64,000 nucleotides of DNA. Origin: Cepaea nemoralis. Lineage: Eukaryota; Mollusca; Gastropoda; Stylommatophora; Helicidae. The position numbers and the translations under genes are program-made. The stretch spans positions 104,501-168,500 of the forward strand of contig JACEFZ010021368.1 of assembly GCA_014155875.1 (NCBI GenBank). Direction: 5' to 3'. Below the pieces are notes generated by a model. The model was given only the letters and a program-made list of their open reading frames with translations, did no database searches and was not told the DNA's origin. Shown in pieces: positions 22,351-34,256 of this stretch (within the stretch, counting starts at the first letter, position 1; each line of letters begins with the position of its first letter).

Positions 22351-22539
22351 ATAACTAAATGGGAAATGCTTCGGGAGTAAGCCGTGAGGACAAATCAGGA
22401 GATGGAGTCCTAAGGCAGTTCCATGTTGTAAAAATCTTAATTCTCGCAACTGGCAGTATTTAATTTAACAAAACGATCAGTATAAACTCCAATATAAGAG
22501 TAGTAATGTACAGAAATGTATTTTAATACTATAAACGTA

Positions 22540-23412
22540 CGTTACTTTAAAATAATATGTCATCTCCATCTGTGTCCTTGAGGCTCGGGATTTATGCGCG
22601 CTTATGTTCCGTATCTTACGCTGAAGTATGATCTGTGTTGCATTTTCTTCCTCTTGCATTTCAAACCAGCCGATGCACTTTGATATCATTGTTTCTGCTT
22701 CTGAGTGGATAGTTGTGGGTTTTTGATTAACAACAGATCATTCATCGTCATCAATTTCTTCTTCTTCAATGGTGGTAACACCAGAGACGATTTCATCGTC
22801 GTTGTAAATTTCAAATCCCCCATCCATTTTGTCACATTCCAACCAATCTGTTACTTCATCTGGCGTAATGATTTCATTGTTTAGTCCCACATTGTTGCCC
22901 AGTTGCACAATTTCGTCAGCACTAACAGTGTCATCTCATCCAGCTTCGTCAATAGGTTCAGGCAAGGGTTTATTCACCCATGCTTTAGGTTAGACACTGT
23001 AAGGTCAGCCCAGTCAGTGGCGACATTGACAACAACCTCCTTTATGTTGTATCTTTTTCAAGAAAATGTTTTGACAGTCATGACATCATCAGATGTAAGC
23101 AAGCCTTTGATAAAAGCTGTTATGTACCATCGCTTCATATTTTCAATTATGCCCTGATCCATAGGCTGGATAAGTGAAGTTCTATTCGCTGGAGAAAGAG
23201 GCATGTTATTTTGACATCTTCACATTTGAGCTCAAAGGATGATTATTAGGGGTAATATCCACTAGCAGTAGTGATTTCTGCAGCAAATGCTTTTTCGGCC
23301 ATATGAGCTCTAACTTGATGCACTTTGTGGAACCATTCTGATGCTCACGCATTTTTTAGACGATGGCGGATAACAGAAAATACCGGTTAAACGAGTTTCG
23401 GTTAATCGAAAT
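22540..23412 (-). pseudogene. Tigger/pogo-like transposase, C-terminal half, with TIR-like end
   Basis: On the minus strand LLLVDITPNNHP (23236-23272) matches the second catalytic Asp region of pogo/Tigger DDE transposases. TSLIQPMDQGIIENMKR (about 23130-23182) is the hallmark phrase of the family, followed by AFIKGLLTSDDV. An acidic C-terminus follows (DEIVQLGNNVGL, DEVTDWLECDK, EEEEIDDDE). Frameshifts occur near 23200, 23060 and 22940. At 23358-23412 the minus strand reads cgattaaccgaaact then cgtttaaccgg, similar to Tigger terminal inverted repeats. The N-terminal half and the first Asp are missing between the TIR and the DDE remnant. Confidence 0.85.
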
Positions 23413-23429
23413 TTAAATGCATATAGTTC

Positions 23430-24470
23430 TGGAGATATGCCTCTTGAATTATGTAATTATATATTTATTGCAACCCCGAAGAAATTAGGAGCCTTGTCAT
23501 ATGATTAACATCGAACAATTAGTATAATGAGCAACATCACGAACATTGGGCTAAGAACTATCATGCAAAGTGTTAGGAAGAAAATACAACCGAAGTAGAA
23601 GAAGAACAATGTGGGTTCGTAGAAGGCAAGGGTACAGTAAATGGTGTGCATATGCTGAGAACATGAACTGAACGTACATGTTTGCTTTATTGACTACACA
23701 AAGGTGTTCAATAAAGTAAGACATCTCAACATGATGACGATACTTGCAGATATATTGATGGGAAAGAACTTAGACTTGTAAAACATCATATATTAGAAAC
23801 AGCAAGCTGCATGAAGATTTATAATGAAGTTGGACAATATCAGCCTATTAAGAGAGGTGTGCAACGTGGATATCTAGATCCTCTTTCACTGTACACTGAG
23901 AATATTTTCAGAAATTTAGAAGATATAACAGGCTCACCATTGGGGGATTTAATACCAATAACATTAGACATGCGCATGATACATTATTGATTACAGACAC
24001 TGAGCAGGATCTGCAACATTTAGTTGATGCGGTTGTTGTACACAGTGAACAACAAGAGTTAACATTAAATTGTATGAAGACATAGATTATGGTAGTCACT
24101 AGGAAGAAGGAAATGCCACAATGTAATATACAAGTAAATGGGAAAGTCTTAAACAAGTGAATAGGCACAATTATCTCGGACCAGTCATCGATTCTGATGG
24201 GAGATACCTTGAAGAGATTAGAACAAGATTCGCTATGACGATTGTAGCCTATTGGAAGATGCAAAACATACTGACCAATAAAAGTATGTCAATTGCAACG
24301 AGAAAAAGAGTGTTGAAGTGCTACATAGAACATGTACTTTGTATAGATGTGAAGCACGGACAATGAGCAGACAAGCTGACACAAATCTGATGGCTTTGGA
24401 AATGTGGTATCTGAGGAATATTCAAAGAATTCTATGAACAGATATAAAAACTAATGACACAGTCAAAGCA
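23430..24470 (+). pseudogene. LINE-Y fragment, RT to C-terminus
   Basis: DNA similar to LINE-Y covers the RT fingers (near 23440-23640), palm (IDYTK-like at about 23690; the active-site Ala-Asp-Asp region near 23965 is altered) and thumb (frame 24157-24366, RKRVLKCYIEHVL). Many stops. It stops abruptly at the SINE-C boundary at 24470. Confidence 0.8.
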
Positions 24471-24472
24471 TT

Positions 24473-24715
24473 GGGATTATGGCGCTCGATCCATATTTCT
24501 ATAGATTAAACGACGCCCGGTGTGTGATGTGGTCAGAATCGTGCCGATCGCCTTTACTTCCCGGTGCATATACTTTATCACATTTTAGGTTGGGTCTATT
24601 TTGGGATCCTAGGTTTATCGTGACATTCCAACTTAATGAGGATTCGAACTTATTACCACCGGGTGGGTAGGCGAGCTACTAGTCACTATACTAGCCTGCT
24701 CCTTTTGCATGATTA
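24473..24715 (-). mobile_element. SINE-C copy
   Basis: On the minus strand the order is a tRNA-like head (gctcgcctacc, later taagttcgaatcct), a body (atagacccaacctaaa, then aagtaaaggcgatcgg), and an end reading ctatagaaatatggat. Other pieces of this family lie at 25575, 26385, 11207, 120 and 57345. Confidence 0.65.
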
Positions 24716-24716
24716 C

Positions 24717-24905
24717 AACACACATAATATCAAAAAAGAAATGATGAATTACAGAATAACGCATCAGTGACGCATCGCTATGTCATTGTTTTTGAAGTAA
24801 CATATTGTTTATAATTATTTGTTACTGCTTATTGTTTTTTTAAATAGTCGTTGTTAATTTCTATTCCGTCAAGTATATACCTAGAATAATATTTACCAAC
24901 GATGT
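24717..24905 (+). repeat. Repeat shared with 16025-16215
   Basis: Similar order of short blocks (cgcatcagtgacg, tgtcattgttttt, ataattatttgtta, cttgttag). It precedes the receptor fragment at 24923. Confidence 0.5.
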
Positions 24906-24922
24906 GTGTTTTGCTTGTTAGA

Positions 24923-25280
24923 TTTCGCATATACTGGGGTATAAGCATGATGTTCGGAGGAACAGGTCTTGTGCTTGAAAATATTAATTCATCAGTGAAT
25001 TTTTTTTTTCGCATATCCTTTACTGGACACTGCAGTCAATGTTAGCATTTTTCAGATGCTGTTGAATTCTTGGCAAGTTTTACGTTCAGTAGTTTGCCAT
25101 TGATTTTTGCCAATAATTTCTGAACGACCGGCTCACATACCTCCGTAAGTAACCAGCGTGACGACATCCGCTGCGCAATCTCTCGCATCTGTGTCATCAG
25201 TGAATAGGTCTGTTTATTATCAGATGCGTACTAAATTCAACGATACGTGCAAATGCATATTTAATAATGGCAAGAGCTAG
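24923..25280 (+). pseudogene. Chemosensory-type GPCR TM7 exon split by a SINE
   Basis: The plus frame 24923-25000 encodes GGTGLVLENINSSVN at its end, matching helix 7 of the intact receptor (GCGLILESLNSSVN). After a 193-bp SINE the frame resumes at 25206 with RSVYYQMRTKFNDTCKCIF and stops at 25280, matching ILVYYYMSTKYRHAFQDLF. The duplicated tcatcagtgaat on both sides marks the insertion precisely: with one copy counted, the two halves are in frame. A splice-acceptor-like ttttgcttgttag lies just before the first half. Helices 1-6 are not found. It was a receptor last exon (or a partial copy) that has been inactivated. Confidence 0.85.
25001..25193 (-). mobile_element. SINE-B-like copy inserted in a receptor exon
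   Basis: Minus orientation with an A-run at 25001-25009. The body phrases gagccggtcgttcag and caatggcaaactactg are present; the tRNA head is truncated. The 12-bp target duplication tcatcagtgaat is at 24989-25000 and 25194-25205. Confidence 0.93.
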
Positions 25281-25574
25281 TGACAGCAATGCAAATAATT
25301 GTTGTTTTCATTTTTATTACGGTTGAACGTATTTGCAAACAGAGTCTAATCCACGATTTTTTTCTGAAGACAACACAATGTTAGTATGGTCACATAATGC
25401 ATGGGGAACCGCGTTAGGGAAGAAGAACTAGCAGTCTTGCCACCCATCCCGGAGATTGAATCCGTATCGAGGCATAGTTTGTTATTGTTGTTGGTGTTGT
25501 CGGTTTTTTTTTAAATATTTGTGTAATGTATTTACTATTTTTTAAACTGAACTTTTCTTCCCTGCCTGTGAGCT

Positions 25575-25765
25575 GCTGTAACGTAGTGACTAGACGCTAG
25601 CTGTCGACATGATGGGCATTAGTTCGAATCTGTAACAGCTCAGATTTTACAATTGACTTGGGCTCATAAGTAGACCCAGCCTAAAAGTGGTACCAACTAA
25701 AGGCCTGTCACGAACACATCACCTACCGAGTACCGGTCGGTCTATAGAAACATGGATTTATCACC
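25575..25765 (+). mobile_element. SINE-C copy, plus orientation
   Basis: The tRNA-like part (gacgctagctg, then ttagttcgaatctg) is followed by tagacccagcctaaaa and the end ggtctatagaaacatgg. Order and phrases match the reverse copy at 24473-24715. Flanks 25281-25574 and 25766-26384 contain nothing recognised beyond a tRNA-like scrap near 25455. Confidence 0.65.
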
Positions 25766-26384
25766 ACACACCAAATGCGTCTCAAGGCGTATAACAGGGC
25801 CATTTTATTTTCTTCCCTACTTTCAAAATGAGTACCAATAATTGTCCTGACTAGCGAAATCATGCAGCGTAGTATTTAACACATACCCATAGAATGCTGG
25901 TTTACCTATACGTATATGGTGGTAGATTCAGTTTATCAATAAGACAACTCTCGACTCTAACAATACAATCGCTACTATTACATTGATAGTATTTGTGTCA
26001 CTTAAGAGTCTAGCTGGCCAAAGGGCGCTAGCACCCATTTCATTATCCTATTGTTAATTTTCAGAGATAGATCACCGGTACATAACTCCTGAAATGTATA
26101 GTATTTGACACAGTTGTTTCCCCTCAACATTGACACAGTGTTGAACCGAAATAAATCTCGGTATTTGGGAATTTTTAAAAATTAAAATGTCACTTTGCGA
26201 GAGCTAAGAATATGTACACTATATGTGACTATAATACAATATGGAGGGATTTTGTACGTGGTACATAATTCGAAATGCATATACCGTATCCAGACAACAT
26301 CCATTTATGTTTTTATTTTTTGATTTAATGTAAGGGACTCGCTTACACGGATTAGGCTCATTGGACAAATCGTGCTAGACCCTT

Positions 26385-26470
26385 ATTTTTATAGACCAAT
26401 GGATACTCGATGACTGACATGTTCAGTATCATGCAGGTCGCCTTTATTTCCTAAGACACGTATAGGTACC
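26385..26470 (-). repeat. SINE-C 3' fragment
   Basis: The minus strand contains aaataaaggcgacc and ggtctataaaaataag, as in the other SINE-C copies. Confidence 0.55.
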
Positions 26471-26559
26471 TATTGTAGAATGAGTGGACTTTAGAGGCGC
26501 AGATTTTGAAATTCGCAATTGTATAGCAGCAGCAGTAGTAGAGACATTAGGCGTAGACT

Positions 26560-26785
26560 GACAATATGCTTTGGGAAAGGTTTGAAGAGAAATTAATTGG
26601 ACAACCTAGTGACACATGGCAAGGTTAATAGCAAACGTTTAAGAGGAGGACAGAAGGATGAGTATCTCATTGGCTTGGGCACATAGCACAATGGCGACAA
26701 TAATACAACGGTCCAAGACTATTGTGATTGTGGGAGATGGAGAACCATGATCACAAACGCGTATCGGCATGGTGCATGATGCTAG
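26560..26785 (+). pseudogene. LINE-Y-type C-terminal fragment
   Basis: Frames read RLRGGQKDEYLIGL and later ITNAYRHG, a diverged version of the LINE-Y end (GRPRGKYLDGL...AHAFRHG). An AGC/AGT run precedes it near 26526. Confidence 0.6.
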
Positions 26786-26874
26786 TGATCATGTGATGCA
26801 ACAGCTGTAAACATTTGCGATCTTTGTGTGGATAGCAAAACTATGATTTTTGAAACACAACATGCCGTTTACAT

Positions 26875-27362
26875 ATATTGATTTATTGGTTGTTTCGGGA
26901 TTTGAAGTTAAAATATTGAGTACAACCCGCCACTGACAACGCTAATCGTATTCTGGTATGAACCTAAGGCTTATCCACGTCAATATGGAAGCACAATACT
27001 CGAGTTTTGCTCTCGTTTGAGCTCGTCAGTAGTGCATATCCCTGACCGGATCCGGAAAGAAGCCCCGGATCACGCGTGTGAAGAGGGTGTGTAACCACGC
27101 GGCACACACTGGACACAGCCAAATTATCATAACAGAACACCACAACGTCACCCATCGTAGGCTATGCTCAAGATTGCCCAATCGCCGCGACTGACTTCCG
27201 TCAATCGATGTGGACCCGAACGATCAGGACTTCCCACTGGCAAGGAACACCAGGCCTCCTAAAATCCAGCGAGCAATAATCAAATTGATTTATTCGTTGT
27301 TTCGGGATTTGAAGTTTAAATATTGAGCACAACCCACCAATGGCAACGCTGATAGTATAAGT
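26875..27362 (+). repeat. Pair of ~85-bp direct repeats 408 bp apart
   Basis: The left arm is 26875-26955 and the right arm 27283-27362; both contain ttgtttcgggatttgaag and then tattgagNacaaccc. The GC-richer centre has no ORF I recognise. This may be a small element with terminal repeats or a local duplication. Confidence 0.75.
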
Positions 27363-27484
27363 ATTTTAAATATATGATTCTATACTTGTGTGCTATCTAT
27401 AGCTCTTTACTTGAATAATATAGTCAGAAAAATACATATACTACTTACTGCATGGTGAGAACACATACTCAACATCATGACGTG

Positions 27485-28240
27485 TCCTGTCAGCTGCCGT
27501 AGGCGTGCATGACTCTCCACTGATCTCGGTCTTTGGTTTTCTTGATTAACTCCGCTGATGATATTCTTTCATGCCACCGCCTCAATCAATACAGCATCAT
27601 TGTTCTTGGTCTGCCTCTGACTCTCTTCCCTCGATCTTTCCAGTTGTTATGATGTTCTCCAATGCCTCACTTCTCATCACATGACCAAAGAAAGCGGGTT
27701 GTCTATATCTTATTGTTGTTTATAATGTGGCAGTCGTTGTTAGTTACTTTGGCAGTCCAGGGAATTCGCAACATTCGTCTCAGGAACCAAATCTCTGTTG
27801 CTTCCAGGTTCTTCCTAATTTGTACATTTACATTCCAAGATTTACTGCCATACAGCAAAACAGGTTCTTTATAGCACTTCAGCACTCTTTTTCTTACATT
27901 CAATAATAGTGACTTATTGTATAAGATACTCTTCATTTTCTGAAATGCAGCTTTTGCTTGCCTTATTCTGTTCTTTAGCTCAATTGTGCATCTTCCATCT
28001 GATGTTATAAATGCCCCAATGTATTTAAAATTATCACCTTGAATAAGAATTGTCCCTTTCATCTCTATGTCACATTTTTTTTTTGTTCACGCTTTTTTTT
28101 CTTTTTGATACCACCATTGTTACTGTTTTCTTGATATTTCTTTCCACTCTCGGTTAATACAATGTCCAACAATTGTTGTAGATCTTTTGCCTTTTGCATT
28201 ATCGGCCACCAATACTGTGTCATCTGTATAGAGTGTTTTT
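27485..28240 (-). pseudogene. LINE-Z fragment, RT active site to C-terminus
   Basis: The minus-strand order is TDDTVLVADNAK (near 28210, a variant of the RT active-site phrase), then FKYIGAFITSDGRCTIELKNR and thumb AAFQKMKSIL...VRKRVLKCYKEPVLLYGS (frame 27703-28062). The C-terminal basic region ends near 27485. The closest relative is 51420-52140. 5'-truncated. Confidence 0.82.
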
Positions 28241-29149
28241 TTTTATAACCTCAGATTATTATTCAAGGCTCTTCTATTAGGCGTACTGAAATTGTATTCT
28301 TTAGTCAGGTGAACGATGGAGACATGTTCTATTTCCAACCGACTCCTTTATATTCGCCACTTACATACATGAATTCAGTAAAGCAAAATAAACAAATGAA
28401 GACAATGCATGTAATGAACTCATCTCTGGTGGCGACATGCGCATCATAGTAAATACATCAGTTGTATTACAACGGCATAGTGATATCTGTAATGTAGAAG
28501 CAAAACATAAAAACACATATCAACATCCAGAAAAATAAAAGTGTTAAAAGGAAAAAAAAATAGCCTTGCCATAACAAATACAACACCTAAAGCAGAGTAA
28601 AGGTGTAAAATACTTTGTGAGGACAGTTATTAAAGCATGACAAATCAAATGACATTATTGAATACTACCATGATCTTTTTTTTATTATGTCATGTAATAA
28701 ATCATGAATTACGTGAATGTTAAGGTTGCGGGTCTTGCATGGCGCAACTGCATGTAGATACCGCCAGATGGTTGACGGGACATGAGTGATTTGACAATCC
28801 AACTTGTGGAATGGTGAAGTCTAATTAGAGGTAGCAAGTCTAGACTATGGACGTTGTGGTCTTGATTTATAATGTCATAGTATATGTTTGTAACTTCGTG
28901 GATTAGAGTGTGATTGACGATTCGACTGTATTGTACTCGGTGATAAGGATAAACTAATAAACAATGCACTGATTATTTGCTTTCAAACCATACTAAACTG
29001 TCATGATTGTTATAAGGACAAATAAAGTAAAATAGTGGCTGTTCTTTTACATTCTATGAGACGTTTCGGTGTATTATTTATAGACCAATCGCTGCATGGT
29101 GGGCAATGAAGTAAATACTATAGTGCGTTCACAAATGTTTGCACATATT
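28241..29149 (+). other. No gene recognised
   Basis: AT-rich, short frames only (largest 86 codons, minus, 28709-28969, no resemblance). No repeat partner seen. Confidence 0.4.
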
Positions 29150-29375
29150 CATGTTCAAATTGTAAACCAACACAAGACCCGGAATACCCAATTAATGCAC
29201 AAAAGAATTTATGACATCACTAACAAAATAAGACACACATCAACGGGTTGCTTAAAAAACAAAGATAGCAAAATAATAATAGAAACAGATCAGATTTTAC
29301 ATGCGTGGTCAGATTATGTGAAAGACCTTTATGATGATACAAGAGACATGCACCATAAATGTCAATCCTATAACG
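29150..29375 (+). pseudogene. LINE-Y linker fragment
   Basis: The frame encodes LMHKRIYDITNKI, then TSTGCLKNKDSKIII, then VKDLYDDTRD. This matches the endonuclease-RT linker of the full LINE-Y at 43145-43281. Both ends are abrupt. Confidence 0.8.
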
Positions 29376-29479
29376 GATTACGTCATCATATTGGGGCAAG
29401 ATGGTTGTAAACATTTTCGCCCGTTAGGTCGAACATTGGTTTTTTCTCTTTCGACAAGGAAAATGCGTCAACACAGGCT

Positions 29480-30025
29480 CACAGCCAGAATGTAAGATGC
29501 CTAATCTGTCCAGCACAATGACAATCTCAACTGGAAGGTACTGCGACAGATGCTTTACGCAGAACTACAGTGTTGTGTCTGCCATAAATCTACAGCAGGA
29601 TCTGCTGTGTAAATGCCCAGGCATTGTCTCAGTGCTACAGGGCTCAACGAATGAAGCAAACCAGATTTCTGATATCTTCACTGTTTTGTTTGGTTTGCTC
29701 AGCCATCTACTTATGACAGTTATGTTTCCGACAGCAACACACCAAGATTGTAACAACGAACGGTTTGGACGGGAAGAACAGTATTATGTGTACGTGTCGA
29801 GTAAGACCATAGTCTACTCTTGCAAAAGATAGGTGCTGAAGACGGAGTCGGCAACCAGCCAGGAGGCACACCGCAGAAATCAGGCTGCCACGCAATTACG
29901 CAGTGAATTATGTCGACAACTGCTACATGTTATGGTGCTCGCCCTACTCTGGACCCCCAGGCAGGTGCCGTACCGGGCCTTATGCCTCGTAAGGGTATAA
30001 CCACAACTATTAGAGGTCTTCTCAG
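29480..30025 (+). other. Possible 5' region or ORF1 remnant of LINE-G
   Basis: A 111-codon frame (29497-29832) has several Cys residues (YCDRCF, LCKCPG) but no recognised domain. It lies directly before the LINE-G endonuclease frame in the same orientation, so it may be a decayed ORF1 or 5' UTR. Confidence 0.35.
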
Positions 30026-31747
30026 ATGTCCTGCAGAGCCAGGGGGCCTGACAATAGAATGTCTGGCCGTACCAAACAAAGACTTAAAATAATGCACTGG
30101 AATGCAGAGGGTGTCAACAAGAAAAGAATAGAACTAGAGAACATCTTGGCCCAAGAATGTGTAAGCGTATGTTGCTTGCAAAAAACACACCTTAACAAAA
30201 ATATAGCCTTCAAAATCAGAGGTTACCAGTGTTACCGATCTGACCGAAAGGACAAGCGAAAGTGTGAGATACTGACCCTTGTCAAAAATAAAATCCCTGC
30301 TTTCCAAATTGAAGTTTACATGGAAGGGGCTGAGTACCAGGCACTTAAACTTAAGACAGACAATACAGACCTTCACCTGATCAATTACTACTGTCCAAAT
30401 GACCGCCCACAGGCACTGGACACACTACCATTAAAAGGAAAAACGATTGTGTGTGGCGATTTTAATAGCCACTCGCAGAGCTGGGGCTATGATTACATGG
30501 ACAAGAGAGGAGAGAGACTGGAAGACTGGCAAGAAGAGAATAGATTCATCTTGATTAACAAGCCGTCTGACCCACATACCTTCTACTTGAGATCATGGCA
30601 CACTACAACTACACCTGACCTGGCTTTTCATTCACCAGACCTGGAGTGGAACATTAAAAGAATTGTTGGGAAACAGCTAGGTGGCAGTGACCATCGGCCA
30701 GTCTTTCTAAATGTAGAAAATGAGCTTGTCAGTGAAATAAGCACTCTCTCGAGGTGGAACTACAAGAAAGCAGACTGGGAAATGTACAAGTTTCGCACCG
30801 GCATACTAGTTAGAAACCTAAACACTGAGAAGGACATAAATAAAGTAGTTGAAGAGTTTGGGAAATGCATACTAAAGGCAGCAAGAGGAACAGTACCAAG
30901 AGGAGCCCGTAAACATTATAAACCCTACTGGAGTGGTGACCTGGAACAGTTGCATAATGATGTGGAAGTGTGTAGAAGGCAAGCAGAAGCCAACCCCTGC
31001 CAAGAGCACCACAATAAATACCAGCACGCAAAAGCCAAATTTCAAAGGCCCCAGCTGCAGGCTAGAAGGAAAAGCTGGCAGGAGAAAACAGAGTCACTGA
31101 ACTTTGAAAGAGACACAAGGAAGTTGTGGAAGCTAATAAAACAGCTTAACGATGAGGGTTCAGGGAGAAACTCAAACATTGCACTACATAAAGACGGAAA
31201 CATCTTAACAGGAAAGCAAGCAGCGGACTCATTCGCACAAGTTAACAATATCGAAATTAGTCCAGAGAAAAAACAACAGATTCGAGATAAATGGCGACAT
31301 ACAGGACAGAAGGAAATAGTACATGAGGTTATGGAGGCACCTATCACAGTCAGTGAACTGGAACTAGAAATATCAAAACTGAAAATGAGAAAGTCACCAG
31401 GAGCTGATAGCATCTGCAATGAAATGATCAGAAACCTAGGAACAGATTCCAAAGCAAAGATGTTACAGATCTTCAATAACACCTGGAAGTTAGGCAGTGT
31501 TCCACAAGCCTGGAGAGAAGCAATCATGATATCCCTCCTAAAATCTGGGAAAGATAGTTTCATTGCCTCCAGCTACAGACCAAATAAACTCACCAGCTGT
31601 CTCTGTAAAACACTGGAACGCATCATCAATCACAGACTACAGTGGTACATTGAAAGTGAAAACATCATTGTGCCACAACAGGCTGGCTTTAGGCAGTGCT
31701 ACTCTACTGACGATCAGACAATCTATCTCTCTCTCTCAAGAAGTTGA
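30026..31747 (+). pseudogene. LINE-G ORF2, endonuclease and start of RT
   Basis: This 573-codon frame starts with an apurinic-type endonuclease: HWNAEGV (about residues 24-30), LQKTHLN (catalytic Glu replaced by Lys by one G-to-A change), CGDFNSHSQSWG, and GSDHRPVF. Next comes a basic linker, then the RT N-terminus: KMRKSPGADSICNEMI, SYRPNKLTSCLCKTLERIINHRL and QQAGFRQ. The frame is lost at about 31735; RT continues in other frames to 32312 and after a nested insertion at 34257. The start at 30026 is the first in-frame codon and may not be the true one. In cells such a protein nicks DNA and primes reverse transcription; this copy is inactive. Confidence 0.88.
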
Positions 31748-32312
31748 GGATGCATTCCAAGAGAAGAAGCTGGTACTTGCTGCATGGATAGATCTGAAGA
31801 AAGCCTTTGACAAAGTCTGGAAAGAAGGTCTTATGAAGAAACTGAGAAACTGTAAAGTTAATGGAAGAATGTACAAATGGGTGAAAGCATACTTGCACAA
31901 CAGAAGAGCCCGAGTACGATAGACGGTCTCAAGAGCAAGAAAGTACTATTGCGTTACGGTGTTCCGCAGGGTGGAGTCTTGTCCCCCACACTTTTTTCTA
32001 ATCTTCATCAATGATCTTGTTGCTAATCTACCCGATGGAATTAAAGCGGCAATGTACGCTGATGACCTGGTTTTGTGGAGCACAAATGAACATGCATCAG
32101 TGGCCACCATATTGCTACAGAGAGCTGTAGATACATTTGTTGCATGGACGGATAGATGGTATGTCAGCATAAACACTGACAAGTGCAGCAACACTCTATT
32201 TACCCTGTCTCCGATTCAAAAGGCAGGGATCATCCAGATAAATGGGACGCCCCTAAGAGAAGATAAAGAACCAACATACCTTGGTGTAACATTTGATAAC
32301 AGGGTGACATGT
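31740..32312 (+). pseudogene. LINE-G RT palm, frameshifted
   Basis: AWIDLKKAFDKVW (RT motif A) is in the frame 31563-31922. A stop at 31919 and a shift lead to YGVPQGGVLSPTLF (motif B, about 31953-31995). A further shift leads to MYADDLVLW (motif C, about 32052-32078) in 31959-32357. The sequence stops at RVT where the LTR-like element has inserted at 32313. Confidence 0.88.
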
Positions 32313-34256
32313 TGTCGTACGTTATCCCTTCTTACTTTAGTGTCATCCCTGGAGTGAGGTGAATCAACACCCACATTTTTATTAACCCAATATTATTGTC
32401 CTAGAGAAACCACCAGACTCCGTCCACAAAACTCCGTCGGTCTGTCGACACCTCTTTCTTACTCTCACTCACCCCTAGATCATGCCCCCTCTCACTCTTC
32501 CCCAACACAACATACTCAACATTTCTAGCTCTAACAAATAAATACAAAATAATTTATTAAGCAAAGAGTGTGTGTGTGTGAAGTGTGTGTGTGTACTGTG
32601 TAGAATATGTGTCGAATATTCTAGTGTGTGCAATCTTAGACCAAGTAGCTAAAGAGCCCAGCCCTATCATCCCGGAAAGGATCATACCACATCATCATTC
32701 AGTCCACATTGACCTCACCATTGTATGTGTCCCTCCTGCTAGATGTAGACTTCCACCGGTGGCTGTTTGATCACTCAAAAAAATACTAGTCACAGTCTGA
32801 CCCTGATCCGGCCTGGATCACACACCGTTATTACATGTCCCAATTGTTCTTAGACTTATAACATCCTTGTCTAGTGAGGACACAAAAATACTGTTCCTTG
32901 AAATACATGTAATTCCTGTCTAAAGTGTCTACTGTTCACAAGACCGTTGTTATAATAACTTACTAATCAGTTTATACTGTTCTATTCCCATGTGATGTGG
33001 AAAAACCGTACCTATTAGTCTTTTCACCTGTCGTGTGAAAACATAATACCCACTGGACTTTTCCCATGTGGTGTAAAAAAAACAATTCTATTGTTCTGTT
33101 CACATATGATGTTTGAAACACTAATCTCACGATCGTTCCTTCTCCAAAATGATGCGGAGAAAACAATCTCTAGTATTCTGCTAACGTGTGATGTTTAATA
33201 AATACTCTCACGATTGTTCCTTTAAACCCCTTTCATCATGGGTCCAGTGCAAAAGTTGCTGACTAACTGCCTGCACTAAGGTTTCCATTCTCAATGACTT
33301 GAGTGACCTAAGGGAACCTGTAAAAGAGAGAACAATACACTTGGTGAGAGCACCTGTCCCTGACCTCCATTGCATGGGGGTAGGCTGACATCCTCACTCG
33401 GATACATGACAGTGAACCAACTCTGTCATGGGCAGAGGCGCTCTTCACTCCGGTATGCGGTGGGTTAAGACTAGGACAGAGCAAAATGCAAAGTGTAGAC
33501 CCCCAGCAGACCTCACTGGAGGATCCCACCATTGGACATTCTCCCCATCCCCAATCTCCTCAAATATCATCCCATTTCACTATTCCCCATCAGCGGAGCC
33601 ACCTGCCTTCTTACACTAGTTAATCTTAACAATGCGACTGCCTATTGTCGCTGATATACCTTGACTACCTAACCACAATGCAACAACACTATGTTATAGT
33701 TATAAACTATATTTCTAAGCTATTCCACATTAATTATAGCTAGATGCAATCTATAAAATACCTTATGCCGTCCTGACTCAATCTCTGAATCGAATACACC
33801 ATTTGCCATAAAAGACACATGTTAAGCAAAACCGAACACATGCGATTCTATTCAACACAGAACGAGCCAGCTATCACTTCTGCCTACTTCAACTGTTTGA
33901 GCTACACTAGCCAAAACAAATCATGTTTTTGTCACCAAGAGCTGGGAGTGTTCTAGGGAAGTTCTTTTGATGTCAACACATCAGATGATTCCAAGGGCAG
34001 ACTATCCATTTCCGAATAAGATCTTATCTCCCTTGTTTTTAATCAATGTCCCCCAGTTGTCACCTCCTGTCCGGACACCCAAAACAAGCCCGCGTATTAC
34101 AACCACCTGGTTACAATCTCCTGAATGGTGGGGAAATTTCAAAGGACGGTGTATTGATTGATCTCACCGAACCTCCTAGTAAATAACTGCAGCTGTTACT
34201 CTGACTGTCCTTGGTATTTTTGACATCTGATTGTAACTTGGAGTGAATTCACGACA
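32313..34256 (-). mobile_element. LTR-like element, 1.94 kb, nested in LINE-G
   Basis: Starts TGTCGTAC and ends ACGACA. It is flanked by CATGT (32308-32312) and CATGG (34257-34261), a 5-bp target duplication with one mismatch. Removing it joins the LINE-G frame exactly (RVT-WRKHIKKT). Its first ~280 bp are clearly the reverse complement of 44809-44891 plus 41400-41577, and patches near 33300-33560 match 40380-40800. It has no coding frame and a GT run at 32569-32600. It looks like a solo LTR or a non-autonomous LTR element. Confidence 0.75.

Noticed and set aside
30134..31563. Minus-strand frames opposite LINE-G (for example 31042-31563)
   Set aside because: Shadows of the plus-strand endonuclease/RT frame, which carries the recognisable motifs.
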